From Branchiostoma floridae (Eukaryota > Chordata > Leptocardii > Amphioxiformes > Branchiostomatidae): 64,000 nt of DNA. The stretch lies in NCBI RefSeq assembly GCF_000003815.2, contig NC_049995.1, positions 16,102,931 through 16,166,930 on the forward strand, in the 5' to 3' direction. Below, piece after piece: positions 45,135-57,454 of this stretch. Position numbers and translations under genes: made by a program. The notes under the pieces are model-generated. The model ran no database searches, was not told the origin of the DNA, and saw only the letters and a list, made by a program, of their open reading frames with translations. Every line of letters starts with the position of its first letter. Positions within the stretch are counted from its first letter, which is position 1.

Positions 45135-46904
45135 CCTAGTCACATTCGTCACATGGAGCATTGTCAAGCAGTCTGTGATTACTCTCCAAGCAGAGGTTCA
45201 GCTCTGGCTGGTTAAGAAATTTTTTTGTCAACTTTGTAGGCTCTTTCATCCTGTTTTTCTCAATGATGGTGGAAGGCACACTATGTGCCTGCATCAACAT
45301 ACAACATTGGAACGTTTGTCTTATGTCGTCATACAACTTTGATGTTGTAGTATTTTTAAGCAGGCTGTGAATACTCTCCAGGCAGAGGTTGAGCTGGTTT
45401 TTGACATGTTTTGTTGTCATTTTTCATCCCTTTTTCTTCATGTCCGCTGGCAGGCGTGAAAAAACAGTACAATACATAAAAATCTGGACAAAAATGCCTA
45501 AAAACGTTAATGATGGGAGCCAAACCTCTGCTTGCAGAGTAGTCTGTGACAGAACTGACCAATAAGGATCCAAGACAGAGCCTTTTCCGTAACAAGATCG
45601 CTGTATTTTGTATGAAACATACACGACCGTCCCTAAAATAAAAAAAAATAAAAAATAAAACTGAACTGAACTGAACTGAACTGAAAAATGCCCCAGTTTG
45701 CGATAGTACATGTACCACACATAATAACTATTGTGTGCTGTATGTGACTAGGTTCCCATTTGATGCGACCAGATCTTCATCACCATTCCTTATCACTGAT
45801 TTATCAGTGTTACTAAGCCTAAGAAACTTGATGTATGCAAAGACCCGATTAAATTGATAAATACTACATCGGTAAAAAGTTTTGACTGTACCAGCATTTT
45901 CTTCTTATTCTTCTACGAGTTATAAGGTAATAATTATATTATATCTTACCCAAAATCAAGTTTCTATGCAACAATGAACAAAAATAATTTTGAGAAAAAA
46001 ATCCTACAATGTTCGACTTCTAGTAGATCTATGGAATTTCTATATTTTTAGATAAACAGATTATTGAACACCAGAATTATGACCAAATGCACAAATCATT
46101 GATGACAAGTTGTGATTGTAAATCTTTTAACCAAATGAAGGTAATTTATACTTTGGTTAGAATTAAAATCAAGCTGTCTTGGACCAGGTATAGTTTTGAG
46201 CATATTATGTATGTATGACTATGAGAAATAACAAAATATTACAGAAAAGTTTTAATGTGCTTTGTTCTCAATTTATTTCATTGGAAAAGATGGAAATACT
46301 ACTTTTAAAAGAGGTCTTTGTGGCATTTTTTGCAAGTAAACAATCAAAATTCTTTCTACTTTATGATTTAAGCAGAATACTTTTTCCTTCAAGTTTAATC
46401 AATGGAGACTTAAATTAAATAGACGTTAAGTGTACAGGACCTGGTACATGTACAATTGTATATCATTATTTCCTTCAGAGAGAAATTTAAACACAGTCTG
46501 GATTTTTATTCCAATTGACACCTATCGGTACAAGCAAAGAGGTTAAAAATCACTCTTTTTTTACCTCCTTGGTACAAGTCTTGTGATCTTTGAAATACAG
46601 TAGAAGCCAGTTAATTGCACAACGGATTAACGCACACTTCTTTTAACTACACGGGATCCCAAAATCCCAAACCCGTTCATTCCAGCTGTATTAGACTTTG
46701 CATTATTGCACCAGCCGAATAACTGCACAAAAACCACTGGCAAATAGGCCGTGCAATTAAGCGGCTTCTACTGTATACATATACACACCACAGTACATGC
46801 GTTTGTTTTGATACTAGTTTCACATACCCATAAACTGCCTCCTGACATATAACACAGCAGGTTTGTACTGAAGGGTACAAGCATATCCGGACACATTTAT
46901 TTGA

Positions 46905-47005
46905 TCCACTCACACCGGGAAGGACCCCTACATATATAGTCTTTTCCACAAGTGTGGTGGGTTCTTTAACGTGCTTGAGGTGTTGTCCCCCTAGAATGGG
47001 ACCAA
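46905..47005 (+). repeat. Dispersed repeat 'GGGTTCTTTAACGTGC'
   Basis: The sequence CACACCGGGAAGGACCCCTAC..GTGGGTTCTTTAACGTGC..GAGGTGT recurs at 1381-1500, 15955-16020, 37125-37240 and 57285-57400, and inverted at 23098-23210. It lies directly upstream of the IR-1 element in SDR2 and SDR3. Confidence 0.8.
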
Positions 47006-47055
47006 CATCTGCTTGGAGAACTTTGACCAAGGCATGAGGGAATATTACGTCACCG

Positions 47056-47068
47056 AGGTCATTGACCT
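47056..47068. promoter_or_regulatory. Perfect IR-1 nuclear-receptor-like element upstream of SDR2
   Basis: AGGTCA-T-TGACCT lies 426 bp upstream of the SDR2 ATG. It is preceded by TTACGTCAC, a CRE-like sequence shared with SDR3. Confidence 0.55.
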
Positions 47069-48113
47069 CAAAAAGCTTATCCTGAGCTAAAAGTAAAAAG
47101 AGTACAACTTGGCTTTACGTAAATAGCTAACTTAGCCTGACGCGCAAATACATTTTCCTACCTTAGTTAGCATTCGAATATTTTTAAAATACATCTAAAA
47201 CGTTTCATTTTTGCAACACTTATGTTGCTGTTGGCTACATTTGATGTTAAAAAAAAATACAAATGTTGCCTTGCGTTTCGACGCCGTCCTTTTTCAAGTT
47301 CCGCGTCCAAACAAGTGCAAAGTTCACAAGCATTAAGCGTCATATAATATCAACTTATTACACAGAGCTTGGTCGCAACGAAGACTCATCAACGTCGTCC
47401 TTCCTGGTTACGGTCAGAGCCAAGGAGAGAAAACTTACGTTTGTTTTAGCCTCCAAGTATATTAAAGTCTTCTGCTAAAAGATGCCTGACTTAAGAGGAA
47501 AGGTAACCATTATCACAGGTGGGTTATGGCGAGGAAGTTTTTAAGGTTTATGTATTATGCTTCCCAGTACGGTAGATCGAGGTCTTGCCGGTACTGGTAA
47601 CTTACTAAGCTGACCCTGTGAGTTTCTAGTGTGTCCTGCAAACTCCATGCAATTTTCAAACGTACTGTAAATTGTATAATGTTTATTTTGGAGCACAAGA
47701 AAGATTCAAGAAGAAATACAGCTCCGAAAAATGTACTTCCGGTATACGGTAGACTGCAATCTTTTGTGAACTTGTATGAAGTTAAATCAGCTTATTACGC
47801 CCATTACTATGAACAAAGATGTCACTGACTCCCAACTTCGTTCGAACTTTGTTCACTAGTATCCTGTTGTTAGTCTCTACCAGACTCCGGTCTGGCGGAA
47901 AAGTAATAGGGGACTTTGGCCAAGTTAGAAATAAAAGCCTAGCAGAAGTTAACTAGCCTGAGTGGACTGACTGGCCGGCGGATAGACTGCAAAAGAATAA
48001 CATGACAACTTTAGTTGTCCCTATTTGGGCCAATTCTTCTATTTCTCTAGACAATTTTCATCCAGCTGACACGTACCCTGCTCTGCCCCTAATTGCGAAA
48101 TATCATATCATAC

Positions 48114-48735
48114 NNNNNNNNNNNNNNNNNNNNNNNNNNNNNNNNNNNNNNNNNNNNNNNNNNNNNNNNNNNNNNNNNNNNNNNNNNNNNNNNNNNNNNN
48201 NNNNNNNNNNNNNNNNNNNNNNNNNNNNNNNNNNNNNNNNNNNNNNNNNNNNNNNNNNNNNNNNNNNNNNNNNNNNNNNNNNNNNNNNNNNNNNNNNNNN
48301 NNNNNNNNNNNNNNNNNNNNNNNNNNNNNNNNNNNNNNNNNNNNNNNNNNNNNNNNNNNNNNNNNNNNNNNNNNNNNNNNNNNNNNNNNNNNNNNNNNNN
48401 NNNNNNNNNNNNNNNNNNNNNNNNNNNNNNNNNNNNNNNNNNNNNNNNNNNNNNNNNNNNNNNNNNNNNNNNNNNNNNNNNNNNNNNNNNNNNNNNNNNN
48501 NNNNNNNNNNNNNNNNNNNNNNNNNNNNNNNNNNNNNNNNNNNNNNNNNNNNNNNNNNNNNNNNNNNNNNNNNNNNNNNNNNNNNNNNNNNNNNNNNNNN
48601 NNNNNNNNNNNNNNNNNNNNNNNNNNNNNNNNNNNNNNNNNNNNNNNNNNNNNNNNNNNNNNNNNNNNNNNNNNNNNNNNNNNNNNNNNNNNNNNNNNNN
48701 NNNNNNNNNNNNNNNNNNNNNNNNNNNNNNNNNNN
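48114..48735. other. Assembly gap (622 N)
   Basis: A run of N lies inside intron 1 of SDR2 and ends four bases before exon 2 (CCAG then exon). Open frames running through it are artefacts. Confidence 1.
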
Positions 48736-49504
48736 CCAGGTGCGAGCTCAGGAATCGGGAGGGGGACAGCTGTGAATTTGCCCAGCTGGGAGCGCACCTG
48801 GCTCTGACTGGGAGGAACCAGGAAAACCTGCAGGCCACAGCAAAGGCCTGTGTGGAGGCAGGGACTCCGCAAGACAAGGTGTTTGCTTGTTTGTTTACCT
48901 GGCATATGGTAAATCTTGGTTGACTTTTCCCCCCCAAAAAAACATCTCTTTTCTTTTATGATTAGTTTCTCACTATGACTGCAGAAGCCTGAGGGTAAAT
49001 GAATTTGTTTTATTCCTGATACTAGTATTCTCAACTACATTCTGCTTCATGTCTTTTTGACAAAGTTATTTGACTTCATATCTCTCCCCCCAGATTGTGT
49101 TGGTAACAGGAGACATCTGTGATGAACAAGTGCAGAAAAACCTGGTGGAGGAAACTGTGCAGAAGTTTGGCAGGATAGATGTTCTGGTAATGGCATTATC
49201 ATGCTGAAGTTATGATCAGTTCTTCGTCTTTTAAGTATATATCTAATATGATTCCAAACTTTTCTTCCATATTGTAAAACTAGAAGTATCTCGTCTCCAG
49301 AAGTGTGACCCTACTTGATAAGGTTTCAGTTCGGAATCCTTTTTTACGATAGGATGCCGATCTGACTCTTTCTCAGAAAGGCAGCAAGCGCGTCTTCAAG
49401 CATCGTTTTCCAGATAATTCAATGTGGGTAGTATGTGAACGGTGAAAGCCCCTGACACATAAACAAAAAACGTGTGGACAATGTATGTGAATCGAGACAA
49501 GAAG

Positions 49505-49620
49505 TGTGTAACGCGTGGCGCAGCGTTTGGCTCGGGACCGAGAGGTCTCGAGTTCGATGGTGTAAAATCCTTCCGTCTAGAATTGGTGATTCTCTACAAA
49601 TCACCCGGACTCCAGGAAGG
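49505..49620 (+). mobile_element. tRNA-SINE-like fragment in SDR2 intron 3
   Basis: GTGGCGCAGCG and GAGTTCGATGG resemble A and B boxes. The flanking DNA is continuous in the SDR3 intron 3 (59215-59260), so this is an insertion specific to SDR2. Confidence 0.6.
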
Positions 49621-49762
49621 CTAGTGACATGTCAGTCACTATCAAACCAAAACCAAGCCAACTTTACAAGACTGGGGCATTCATCTTCACCTTTGACATA
49701 TTACCCACAATGCGTTTCGCGGCGCAGGCCAGGCCGTATCATCGTGAACCGTCTTATTCATA

Positions 49763-50008
49763 GGACATAAGAGTTTTCTTTTACACAACCAGTTTTTCTC
49801 ACCTGCTGACGTTTCGATGTCTGTCAGACATCTTCCTCAGAGCTTCTAACTGGAGTTCTGCTTCTCGCCGCTATATGTAGCCGATGTAGGTGGCGCTTAA
49901 ATTGCGGCGAGAACACTATTCCAAACGTGGCTGAGAAAAAACTGGTTGTGTAAAAGAAAACTCTTAATATGTCCTATGATCTACCAACCTGATGAAATTA
50001 TTTTCGGA
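49763..50008 (-). mobile_element. Penelope-like terminal fragment with hammerhead-like motif
   Basis: The inverted ends GGACATAAGAGTTTTC and GAAAACTCTTAATATGTCC flank an interior that reads, on minus, CTGAGGA - stem - GAAACGTC (49803-49840). The outer segment ends only about 20 bp before the SDR2 exon 4 acceptor. A second fragment is at 34486-34576. Confidence 0.55.
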
Positions 50009-50169
50009 CGTCTTATTCCTATCATACAGGTGAACAACGCCGGCACCGCAAGGCCTGACACTGTAGAGACGATGGACATGGCGGGCTATGACGCAGTAAT
50101 GGGCGTCAACGTTCGCAGTGCGGTGGCCCTGACTCAGTTATGCGTGCCCCATCTCACAAAGACTAAAGG

Positions 50170-53100
50170 TTTCAAGTTTCAGTTAGCACGCTGGTCCGTT
50201 GCTAGGCTATTCTTCTCGTTGCTATGATAATAGGCCACACCCACAGGCGGGTCTGAAGTGCCGCACGGCATATATACAGAAAGCAGCAGAAGTATTTCCC
50301 AAGATTACGATCGACTAGTTTATGATATAAATTAACAAAAGTATATACATGATACATGAAAATGTCAGCCTTGAAATGACGTAAAACTTAAAAAATGTCA
50401 GTGTAATACAGTGCTCAAATCCCCGCTTTTACGGGACGTGGCAAAAGTCACTTTCCGTCGCTGAACTCTGAACCCCACCGACTTTTTTTTCTCATTTACG
50501 TTGGAATCAAACATTTATACCCTTATCTAAGCTCAAACTTTCTAAAATCAATTTCTACTGTGTAGTTTCTTATGTCTGATACATTTAAAATCCTGTTCAT
50601 ATTTACCGATACTTTTTTTCTCCCATAATTCCTGAACGCACCGATAGAAAAACAAATACGAAAACCAAGATGGCGGGCGGCTTTTCCTCTTTCAAATGGA
50701 GTAGTTTTTGTTTCATTTTATCGGTAGGATCGGAAGATATCGGTCAAAATATGAAATGTGCACTTTATTCAGAGTTTCCACGCTGAAAAAGAGATGTTTT
50801 GAAGCTATAATGAGGCGGTGTTGGCATAGATGACAGAGCCTTATTAGCGCCCCTTTGTCTTCGCGGGCACTTTCATGCAAATCATCTCTTTGTGCCTGTG
50901 CTGGGAGCGGGGTTTTCAACTGTAAATCAAAGTCTCTGAAATCGTTTGGTGTGTGTATTCAGTATGTTTGCCCTGTAAGTTACAAGCAATGAGTTTTGGT
51001 CAAAGCTGCTTGTTTTAAGCTAGTTTTGGACGAACCACTTTTTTTTCACTATCGTTCCGTAATTTGATTTGATTGTGTATTAAACGCAACTATATTCTGG
51101 GCATCGGTTACATGAATCAGACTTAAGTTTTCATTAAGTTTTCGTGACCGCTTGGGAAATCAAACATGGCGCCCGCCGGTTCATCTCAGGTCAATGGGAT
51201 AGTCTACTGTATTGCGGTGGGAAATGTTGCGTGCGGTTTCGGATTGTTTTCTTTATTAAACTAAACAGAACGTTAGTTAATTCATTTCAGGACTTTTTTT
51301 TCAAAATGACCAGAACATATTTCAAAGAATATGTGACTCAATTAGATAATTTGTCTCAAAATAAATGGTGCCTGTGTTTTTTTAATGTACAACTCACCCA
51401 TGCTGCTACAAATGATGTTACCCAAGCGGGATGATTGTTGTCAAGAACTGACGGCGTCGGTAATTCGTAACAATTTACAAAGCACCTTTTTGAAAAGGTC
51501 TAAAATGCCAGTTCAGGATTACAAATAAACTTTAAGGTTGGTCTACAACCTGGGCAATGATTGGAGAGAAAAACATACAAACTGGGACTGGCCATGGACA
51601 GTTTGATAAATGGTGTCTTCTATTTGAGCACAGTGGCGCTCGGTGTAACCAAAACGTTCCAACTGTTGCGCTATCTTGTTCTATTTTATCGGAAGGAACT
51701 TTCAAACCGTATCCTGTCAATAATTTGTCGCTGAAAAGTGGCTTGGTAAAGCTGTTTATATTACAAATACGTTCAGTTTGGAATGTTTTACTACTACTAG
51801 CGCCATATTGAATCTTTTGCCGTCGAAACCCAGCACTAGTAAATCGTCCAACTTCACCAGCGGCGAGCTGACTGATATATATATATATTTTTTTTGATGA
51901 TGGAATATCTTTGGGTATTTTGACCATAAGATGGACAAAACTATACTGAAAATCCTGTTGGTTTTGAGTCAGGCAACGAATTGGTATTGTTAAAACGTGC
52001 TAATGTAATAACAATTGAAACCAGCGGCAGGTAACGCATATGAATAGCAACGTTGACACAGGGGAGACATCGTAACATAAACATTACTACGGCCCGCCTT
52101 TTAAATTTTCAACCAATAACGGACAGTTTCCAATGGAGACAACAGTGATTGACACCTAATTATCATCAATATTCATGTCCCACAAGTGGGGATTTTTCAT
52201 GCCCTTTTGGACCATCGTGTAGAATCTTTCACGCTTCCAAGTGGGTTCGCTTAAAAGGCTGGGCTGTCTACCAGGCCAGGCTACCTGGCCTCTCTACCTG
52301 GCCTGGCTATCACGTCAGGCTACTCAGATCCCCCCATTCACAGCCGCATCATATGGCACACCAAAATAGCTGATTGACAGGCATAGTATTTGCTAATCTC
52401 CAACCCTGCCAGTGACCTGAGGTTGGCCTGTCCACTGGCTGGACCCTTTGGGAATGTGTCTGGGAGGCCTTCCTTGCAGCGTACAACCCCTTCCAAGTAC
52501 GTTTGAGCAGCGGCAGGAAATGTAGGTGATAGAAATGTCAAAGGAGAATACCCCTGAGACATAGGGAAATCAGGCCCTGAAAGTGTTGCGAAAACGAGAC
52601 AATGGTCGAGACGAAAACTAAGAACAGCTCAGGGCAGCCGCCAGGCAATCCCTGGCCCATTGAAATGTATACAAAAAGGCACAGAAAGACAGTGCCAATA
52701 ACTCACCTTTCTGACGCCACTGGCATACAAACGTACCCTCATATGAAAGCTTATCATCTCAGTTGTGATAATACCCTACTGTCATTATAAATCTTACGGC
52801 ATAATTTCTAGACAAATACACCAAAACCCTCCCACCCCCTCAAACTCATAACCACCAAGAAGAGAAGAGGCCCTTTCATAGCCAGAAAATAGTCCCAACT
52901 TCACATCCCTGATAACCCAAAATCTCAGCTTTTCGGCCATAATCATAAAGTAGATTTAACCCTCTCCGGTCACATTGACCTCAAAACTGCCAGAATTTCT
53001 ACCCATTTTTTCCAAGAAAAAAAATCTTCAATTTTAGACCCGCAGCAACATTCGACCACCATCAACTTGCACGGCGGATCACTAGCGGATCAGGGGCCTT

Positions 53101-53296
53101 CGAATTCATTACCTTTGACATCACCCACAATTCCTGTCTGCGCGCAAGCGTACTTGGAAACGTGAAAGAGCTTATGTCAAAGGCGAATGGAACAGGAGTG
53201 TTTGTCTCGATGATTTGACATGCCACTTGTACTTCCACAAATGTACATTATCCAAAGTCTTAGACCATCATGTAACCGATTGTTTACCACTTTCAG
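50170..53296. other. SDR2 intron 4, mostly unassigned
   Basis: About 3.1 kb. A duplicated ACCTGGCC/CCAGGCCAGG stretch (52270-52315) and a family E relative (53090-53180) were seen. I recognise nothing in 50400-52200. Confidence 0.5.
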
Positions 53297-53885
53297 GTGC
53301 TATTGTGAATGTGTCCAGTGTGCGTGCGATACGAGCGGTAAGTATTTCTTTGTAACCGGTAATAAGGAAGTTCGCGATGTCACGTGCGCATGAGCAACGT
53401 GATACGTTCTGTGTAATGCAAGCGCCTGGCCGTGGACATGACCCGACACCAGTAAACAGTGCCGCATCAAGAGGGAGAGGGATGGATTTGCGTAATCAAA
53501 AAGTAGCCACGATGAAAATTTAGCGGTCGTTAAAACCTCTAAATGTAAGTTATCGTTATAAAATTAAGAATTGGGAACTGCCATGCATTTTGATCCCGTG
53601 CACAGTTTGACGTTTGCACCGAAAAAGGCTACTAGAAATAGGCCGCGTTTGCCGGACGCTTAGAGACGCGCCCAACGGCCCGTTAATTGATTTATGGCGT
53701 AAATGATCTGAACTCTACTGTCTTTGTGCAGAAAATGAGCGGATTAGTTTTATTGCCTATGTTTTTTAAACACATTCAGGTCAGTTTAGGGCTTGCAGGA
53801 ACATAGATATATATCATCAACATACAAGGCAATATCTATATTGCCTTGAATTAATTCTAAGGCTATCATATTTGTAATAAATCAC

Positions 53886-54142
53886 TCATTTACGATAAAA
53901 AGAAGTCCTGCAAGATCTTGAGTGTAGTTCTTCCCGTACCAGATGGTGCATAAGGCGGCGCCCATCTCCGTTTCTGTAGCCCCGGGCCACACAGCTTTGT
54001 ACAATCACTACACCAGGGGTCTTGTCAGAGGAAAACATCATGTACCAAATGCAAGTATTTGGTATGCCTCGACCGGGGATCGAACTCACGACCTACTGAA
54101 TGCAAGGCGAACTCTCAACCCAATATCGCAATTCAGCTAACC
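53886..54142 (-). mobile_element. tRNA-derived SINE, minus orientation
   Basis: On the minus strand it carries TAGCTGAATTGCG (A-box-like) and GTGAGTTCGATCCCCGG (B box), then an unrelated body ending near 53886. It sits in SDR2 intron 5. Confidence 0.65.
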
Positions 54143-54604
54143 AGCAGCAAAGAAAAAAAAATCATTCATTTATCATTCACCCACTCGGCTATTGCACCGT
54201 TTTCTCCGTAACAAGGCAGGTAGATCTTACACGACATTGCAGGACTGTACCAAAAATGCCCCAAGGGTTTACGATATCATACGACGATCGTACGAAGATT
54301 GTGACCTGACTCTTATTCATACAATCATATTTTTCAGTTTCCGTCCGGTCTTTCATACAGCATGAGTAAGGCTGCAGTCGACCAGTTTACGAGATGCGTT
54401 GCGCTCGGTCAGTGAAATTATCTAAATCTGATATTATTAGTGGCACCTCTTATGAATATGAGGATGAACTGAACTGAACTGAACTGACTTTCCACTTAGA
54501 TTCTCTAGGACTGAATTGTAGTTCTTGAGGTCGAATCGCCTTAAAGGTGGGGTTACACATGCGTATATATTCAAGTCTGTTTGAGGTGCGTATGAAGCTC
54601 TTGG

Positions 54605-54796
54605 TCTCTACCAGGCTCCACAGGTCGCGGGAAACATGGTACAAAATTAGACAAATATAGATACATAACATGCCAGATGAGTTAGCTGACCGAGAAGTAT
54701 GGTTAGCGACCCAGCTAATTCGTCTCTTATGTCACCTGTTTACGTTTGTCCAATTTCTAATACTTTTATAACGACCTGTGGGGCCTGGTGGAGGCA
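54605..54796. mobile_element. Palindromic MITE family C in SDR2 intron 6
   Basis: The ends CTCTACCAGGCTCCACAGGT and ACCTGTGGGGCCTGGTGGAG are inverted, with GACAAATA/TTTGTCC partners inside. Confidence 0.8.
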
Positions 54797-54917
54797 AATA
54801 CTCCCATGCGCGTCTCATACGGACTTAAATATATACGCAGGTGTGACCCCACCTTAATAGTGCTATCTTGATTGAATTACCCTTAATGCTATTTTGAGTG
54901 TTTAGCTTTATGTTCTG

Positions 54918-55107
54918 TAAAGCTAAGGGCACGACCCGCCGTACGTGCAATTTTTCCGTACGTTTTTTGGGAAGCCACGTCCGCCACGTATTTCAGATTC
55001 TGACAACGTTCAGGTTGTACAGGGCAGGCGCGTCGCCCGTACTGGCACGTAGGTGGGGGTGGGGGCGAATCGATATCCCCAGCCCAAATACACAAAGTTT
55101 TGCCTGA
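54918..55107 (+). mobile_element. MITE family A, truncated copy in SDR2 intron 6
   Basis: It begins TAAAGCTAAGGGCACGACCC and ends at CACAAAGTTTTGCCTG. Confidence 0.82.
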
Positions 55108-56048
55108 AATGTTATAAAGAATCGGAAGTCGGATAATTGTGGAAATTGCACCAAAAACAACAACTTTCACCCTTCGAATCTTCTATAGCGTTTGATATCC
55201 GGTTCTTTTGAGAAATACAGCCGTGTTTTAGTTATTTTACTTTCCCTTAAGACTTGAACTACTTTCCATCTTTCAGAACTGGCTTCCAAGCAAATCAGGG
55301 TCAACTCTGTCGTGTAAGTACGTTAAGCTTGTTTCTTGAATAGAATGCATGTTAAAGTAATAACTATTCACATTTTTTGGGTCCTTTTTATTACAAACCA
55401 CAAAAAAAGAATTGTTTTTGGTATTTAAGTTGATGGAAAATCTTCCTTTGACTATCGTTGCGCTGGACTAGTAGTTGCTTCAGACATGATTGCGTTTTGA
55501 ATGCAACTCTTCGAACGTTTTGTACGCATTCTTATTAATTATGCACCCCCCCCCCCCCCCACACACACACAGCCCTGGTGTGATTCCGACGGAGATTTTC
55601 AAACGAACAGGAATGAGTGAAAAGGATTATACCAAGGTACTAGAGTTGTCTTGTCTACTTAGAGCAGTATATATACATACTTACGTATCCACGTATCAAC
55701 AATCCTCTACGAAAATAACCCTGACTTTTATATATTTAGAATAGATGCATAGTGCTGGTTTGAAGTAAATTTAGATACCGCATGTTAGATAACGTTACAT
55801 GTACGGTAAGATATTGTCGTTGTTGCTTTAGATGTATGTGAATAATATTATGTTTTTCCCCCCATTTTCGCATAACTATAGCTTCTGGAACATTCCAAGT
55901 CGACCCACGCCCTGGGTAGGGTCGGGGAAGTTTCCGAAGTCGCGAAGACCATCGATCGCCTTCCTGGCCTCGTCGGACGCCTCCTTCATCACCGGGGCAC
56001 AGGTGCCTGTGGACGGGGGGATGCAAGTCATGTGTCCGCGTTAGACCT

Positions 56049-56197
56049 AGCCTGGGTACCATAGTGCGCTCCGGCGTTCATATGCAGTCGCTTCTAGCTC
56101 TGACGTTCATTATACACTACTGATATACAGTCGCTTCTCTGTGTTGATAGCAGAAGCGAACATAGGAGCGAACTACTATCCGGATGGTACCCAGGCT
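56049..56197. mobile_element. Palindromic MITE just past the SDR2 stop
   Basis: The termini AGCCTGGGTACCAT and ATGGTACCCAGGCT are perfect inverted repeats, beginning 5 bp after the stop. A relative end occurs at 32745-32765. Confidence 0.83.
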
Positions 56198-56550
56198 TCG
56201 TTAGACCTACGTCACATTTCCAAACCGTGGCCCGGGCTAAAGGAATTAATAGAAAGTTTATTTGCGAGTTCATGCCCGTAGGCTAATTGCAAGTACATAT
56301 GGTACAAACAAGAGAGGGAATATTCAAGTAACAATGAACTGTGATAAATATTATTACACAAAGAGACTACTCGAATACTAGTGTTGACTATATCTAGATA
56401 TGTCAATAGATTAATGAACAATAAACAATAAGATCTTTACCTGCCCTTAAACCCGAGTGTGGCAGTAGAGTATGAAGTTTGATGCTTATCATTTTTTCTG
56501 TACAATGATGCGGTTTATCGGGTATGCAATTGCAAACTTGTAAATCGCAT

Positions 56551-57007
56551 AAGGCCACAGCAAGTAAATTTTATGGATGACATCCTATGCAGAGTGCAAA
56601 AATGAGGATAGCGCGAAAAAAAACCAAGATGGGTAAAAAAAAAAGAAGATGGCTAGAAATTGACACCATAAACATCGTAACAATATTTGAAGTGACAAAA
56701 AAGTGAACAAGTGTAGTAAAAGTGATACTAGTGTGGTACACTGGTATCACTTGCCAAGCCGGCAACCACATTTCATTTCTTCTATATTGTTGGCACTTTC
56801 ACAACTATCCAACAAGTTTCACTTCTGCAACTATAGTCATAGCTACCTTCCTAGTGTCACTTCTACAAGTATGATTATCAGGCTACAACACAATATGTTT
56901 GCCTATTTTGGTCTATCTGACCATCCCCAAAGAGGAAAAAAAATCTTGTTTTTTTTTCTGAAATCAGGCGAAAATTAATGCGCGCGCTGATTTACTTGTT
57001 GTGGCCT
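56551..57007. mobile_element. Nonautonomous DNA element
   Basis: The ends AAGGCCACAGCAAGTAAAT and ATTTACTTGTTGTGGCCTA are inverted. No coding frame is seen. Confidence 0.75.
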
Positions 57008-57032
57008 AATGGCATAACACACCAGGTTTATA

Positions 57033-57246
57033 ACGCTAGTTCACCTTTATCCGTGGAGAAACCTATATCGTTGTTTTTAAAAACATGATATTGGGGGATA
57101 TCAAGTCGATGGACGGTTCTTTCAAACTGTAGTATTTTGAAAATATTGCAGTTTGAAACCACTGTCAGTTGACTTAAAATCCATAAATGCCCTGTTTTTA
57201 GAAACAACGGATATAGGTTACCCTACGGATAAAGGCGAACCAACGT
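57033..57246. mobile_element. MITE upstream of SDR3
   Basis: The long inverted ends are AACGCTAGTTCACCTTTATC and the matching GGATAAAGGCGAACCAACGTT, about 48 bp each with mismatches. Confidence 0.8.
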
Positions 57247-57441
57247 TACTGAAGAGTACAGGCTGCATATCGTGACAGATTTAACTGATCCACTTACACC
57301 AGGAAGGACCTATATATATATGCTCTTTTCCGTATGCGTGATGGGTTCTTTTACGTGCTCGAGGTGTGGCTAGTCTAAAACACAGGACCAACATCTGCTT
57401 GGAGAACTTGGACGAAGGGAGGAGGTAAGGTTACGTCACGG

Positions 57442-57454
57442 AGGTCAATGACCT
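57442..57454. promoter_or_regulatory. Perfect IR-1 nuclear-receptor-like element upstream of SDR3
   Basis: AGGTCA-A-TGACCT lies 393 bp upstream of the SDR3 ATG, again with TTACGTCAC just before it. The spacer base differs from SDR2 while both half-sites are intact. Confidence 0.55.

Larger units (their letters stand above)
47482..56044 (+). pseudogene. Classical SDR, copy 2 (SDR2), two frameshifts: pseudogene or sequence errors
   Basis: The exons match SDR1 one to one: 47482-47518, 48740-48878, 49094-49186, 50030-50168, 53297-53337, 54338-54407, 55277-55313, 55573-55636 and 55882-56044 (TAG). Splice sites are kept at every exon visible outside the gap. Exon 2 is 139 bp instead of 140: one G is missing in GCTGTGAATTT near 48773, breaking the frame just after [13 protein letters not shown]. 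Exon 9 has 4 extra bases (ATCGATCG near 55950-55957), a second frameshift. Otherwise NNAG, NVSSV, SYSMSK and VDGG remain, and ATG and stop are in place. The 622-N gap sits in intron 1, close to the first frameshift, so consensus error is a real alternative to decay. Intron 4 is about 3.1 kb, filled with repeats. Confidence 0.85.

Noticed and set aside
48002-49034. Apparent 257-308 aa open frames
   Set aside because: They run through the N gap and are not sequence.
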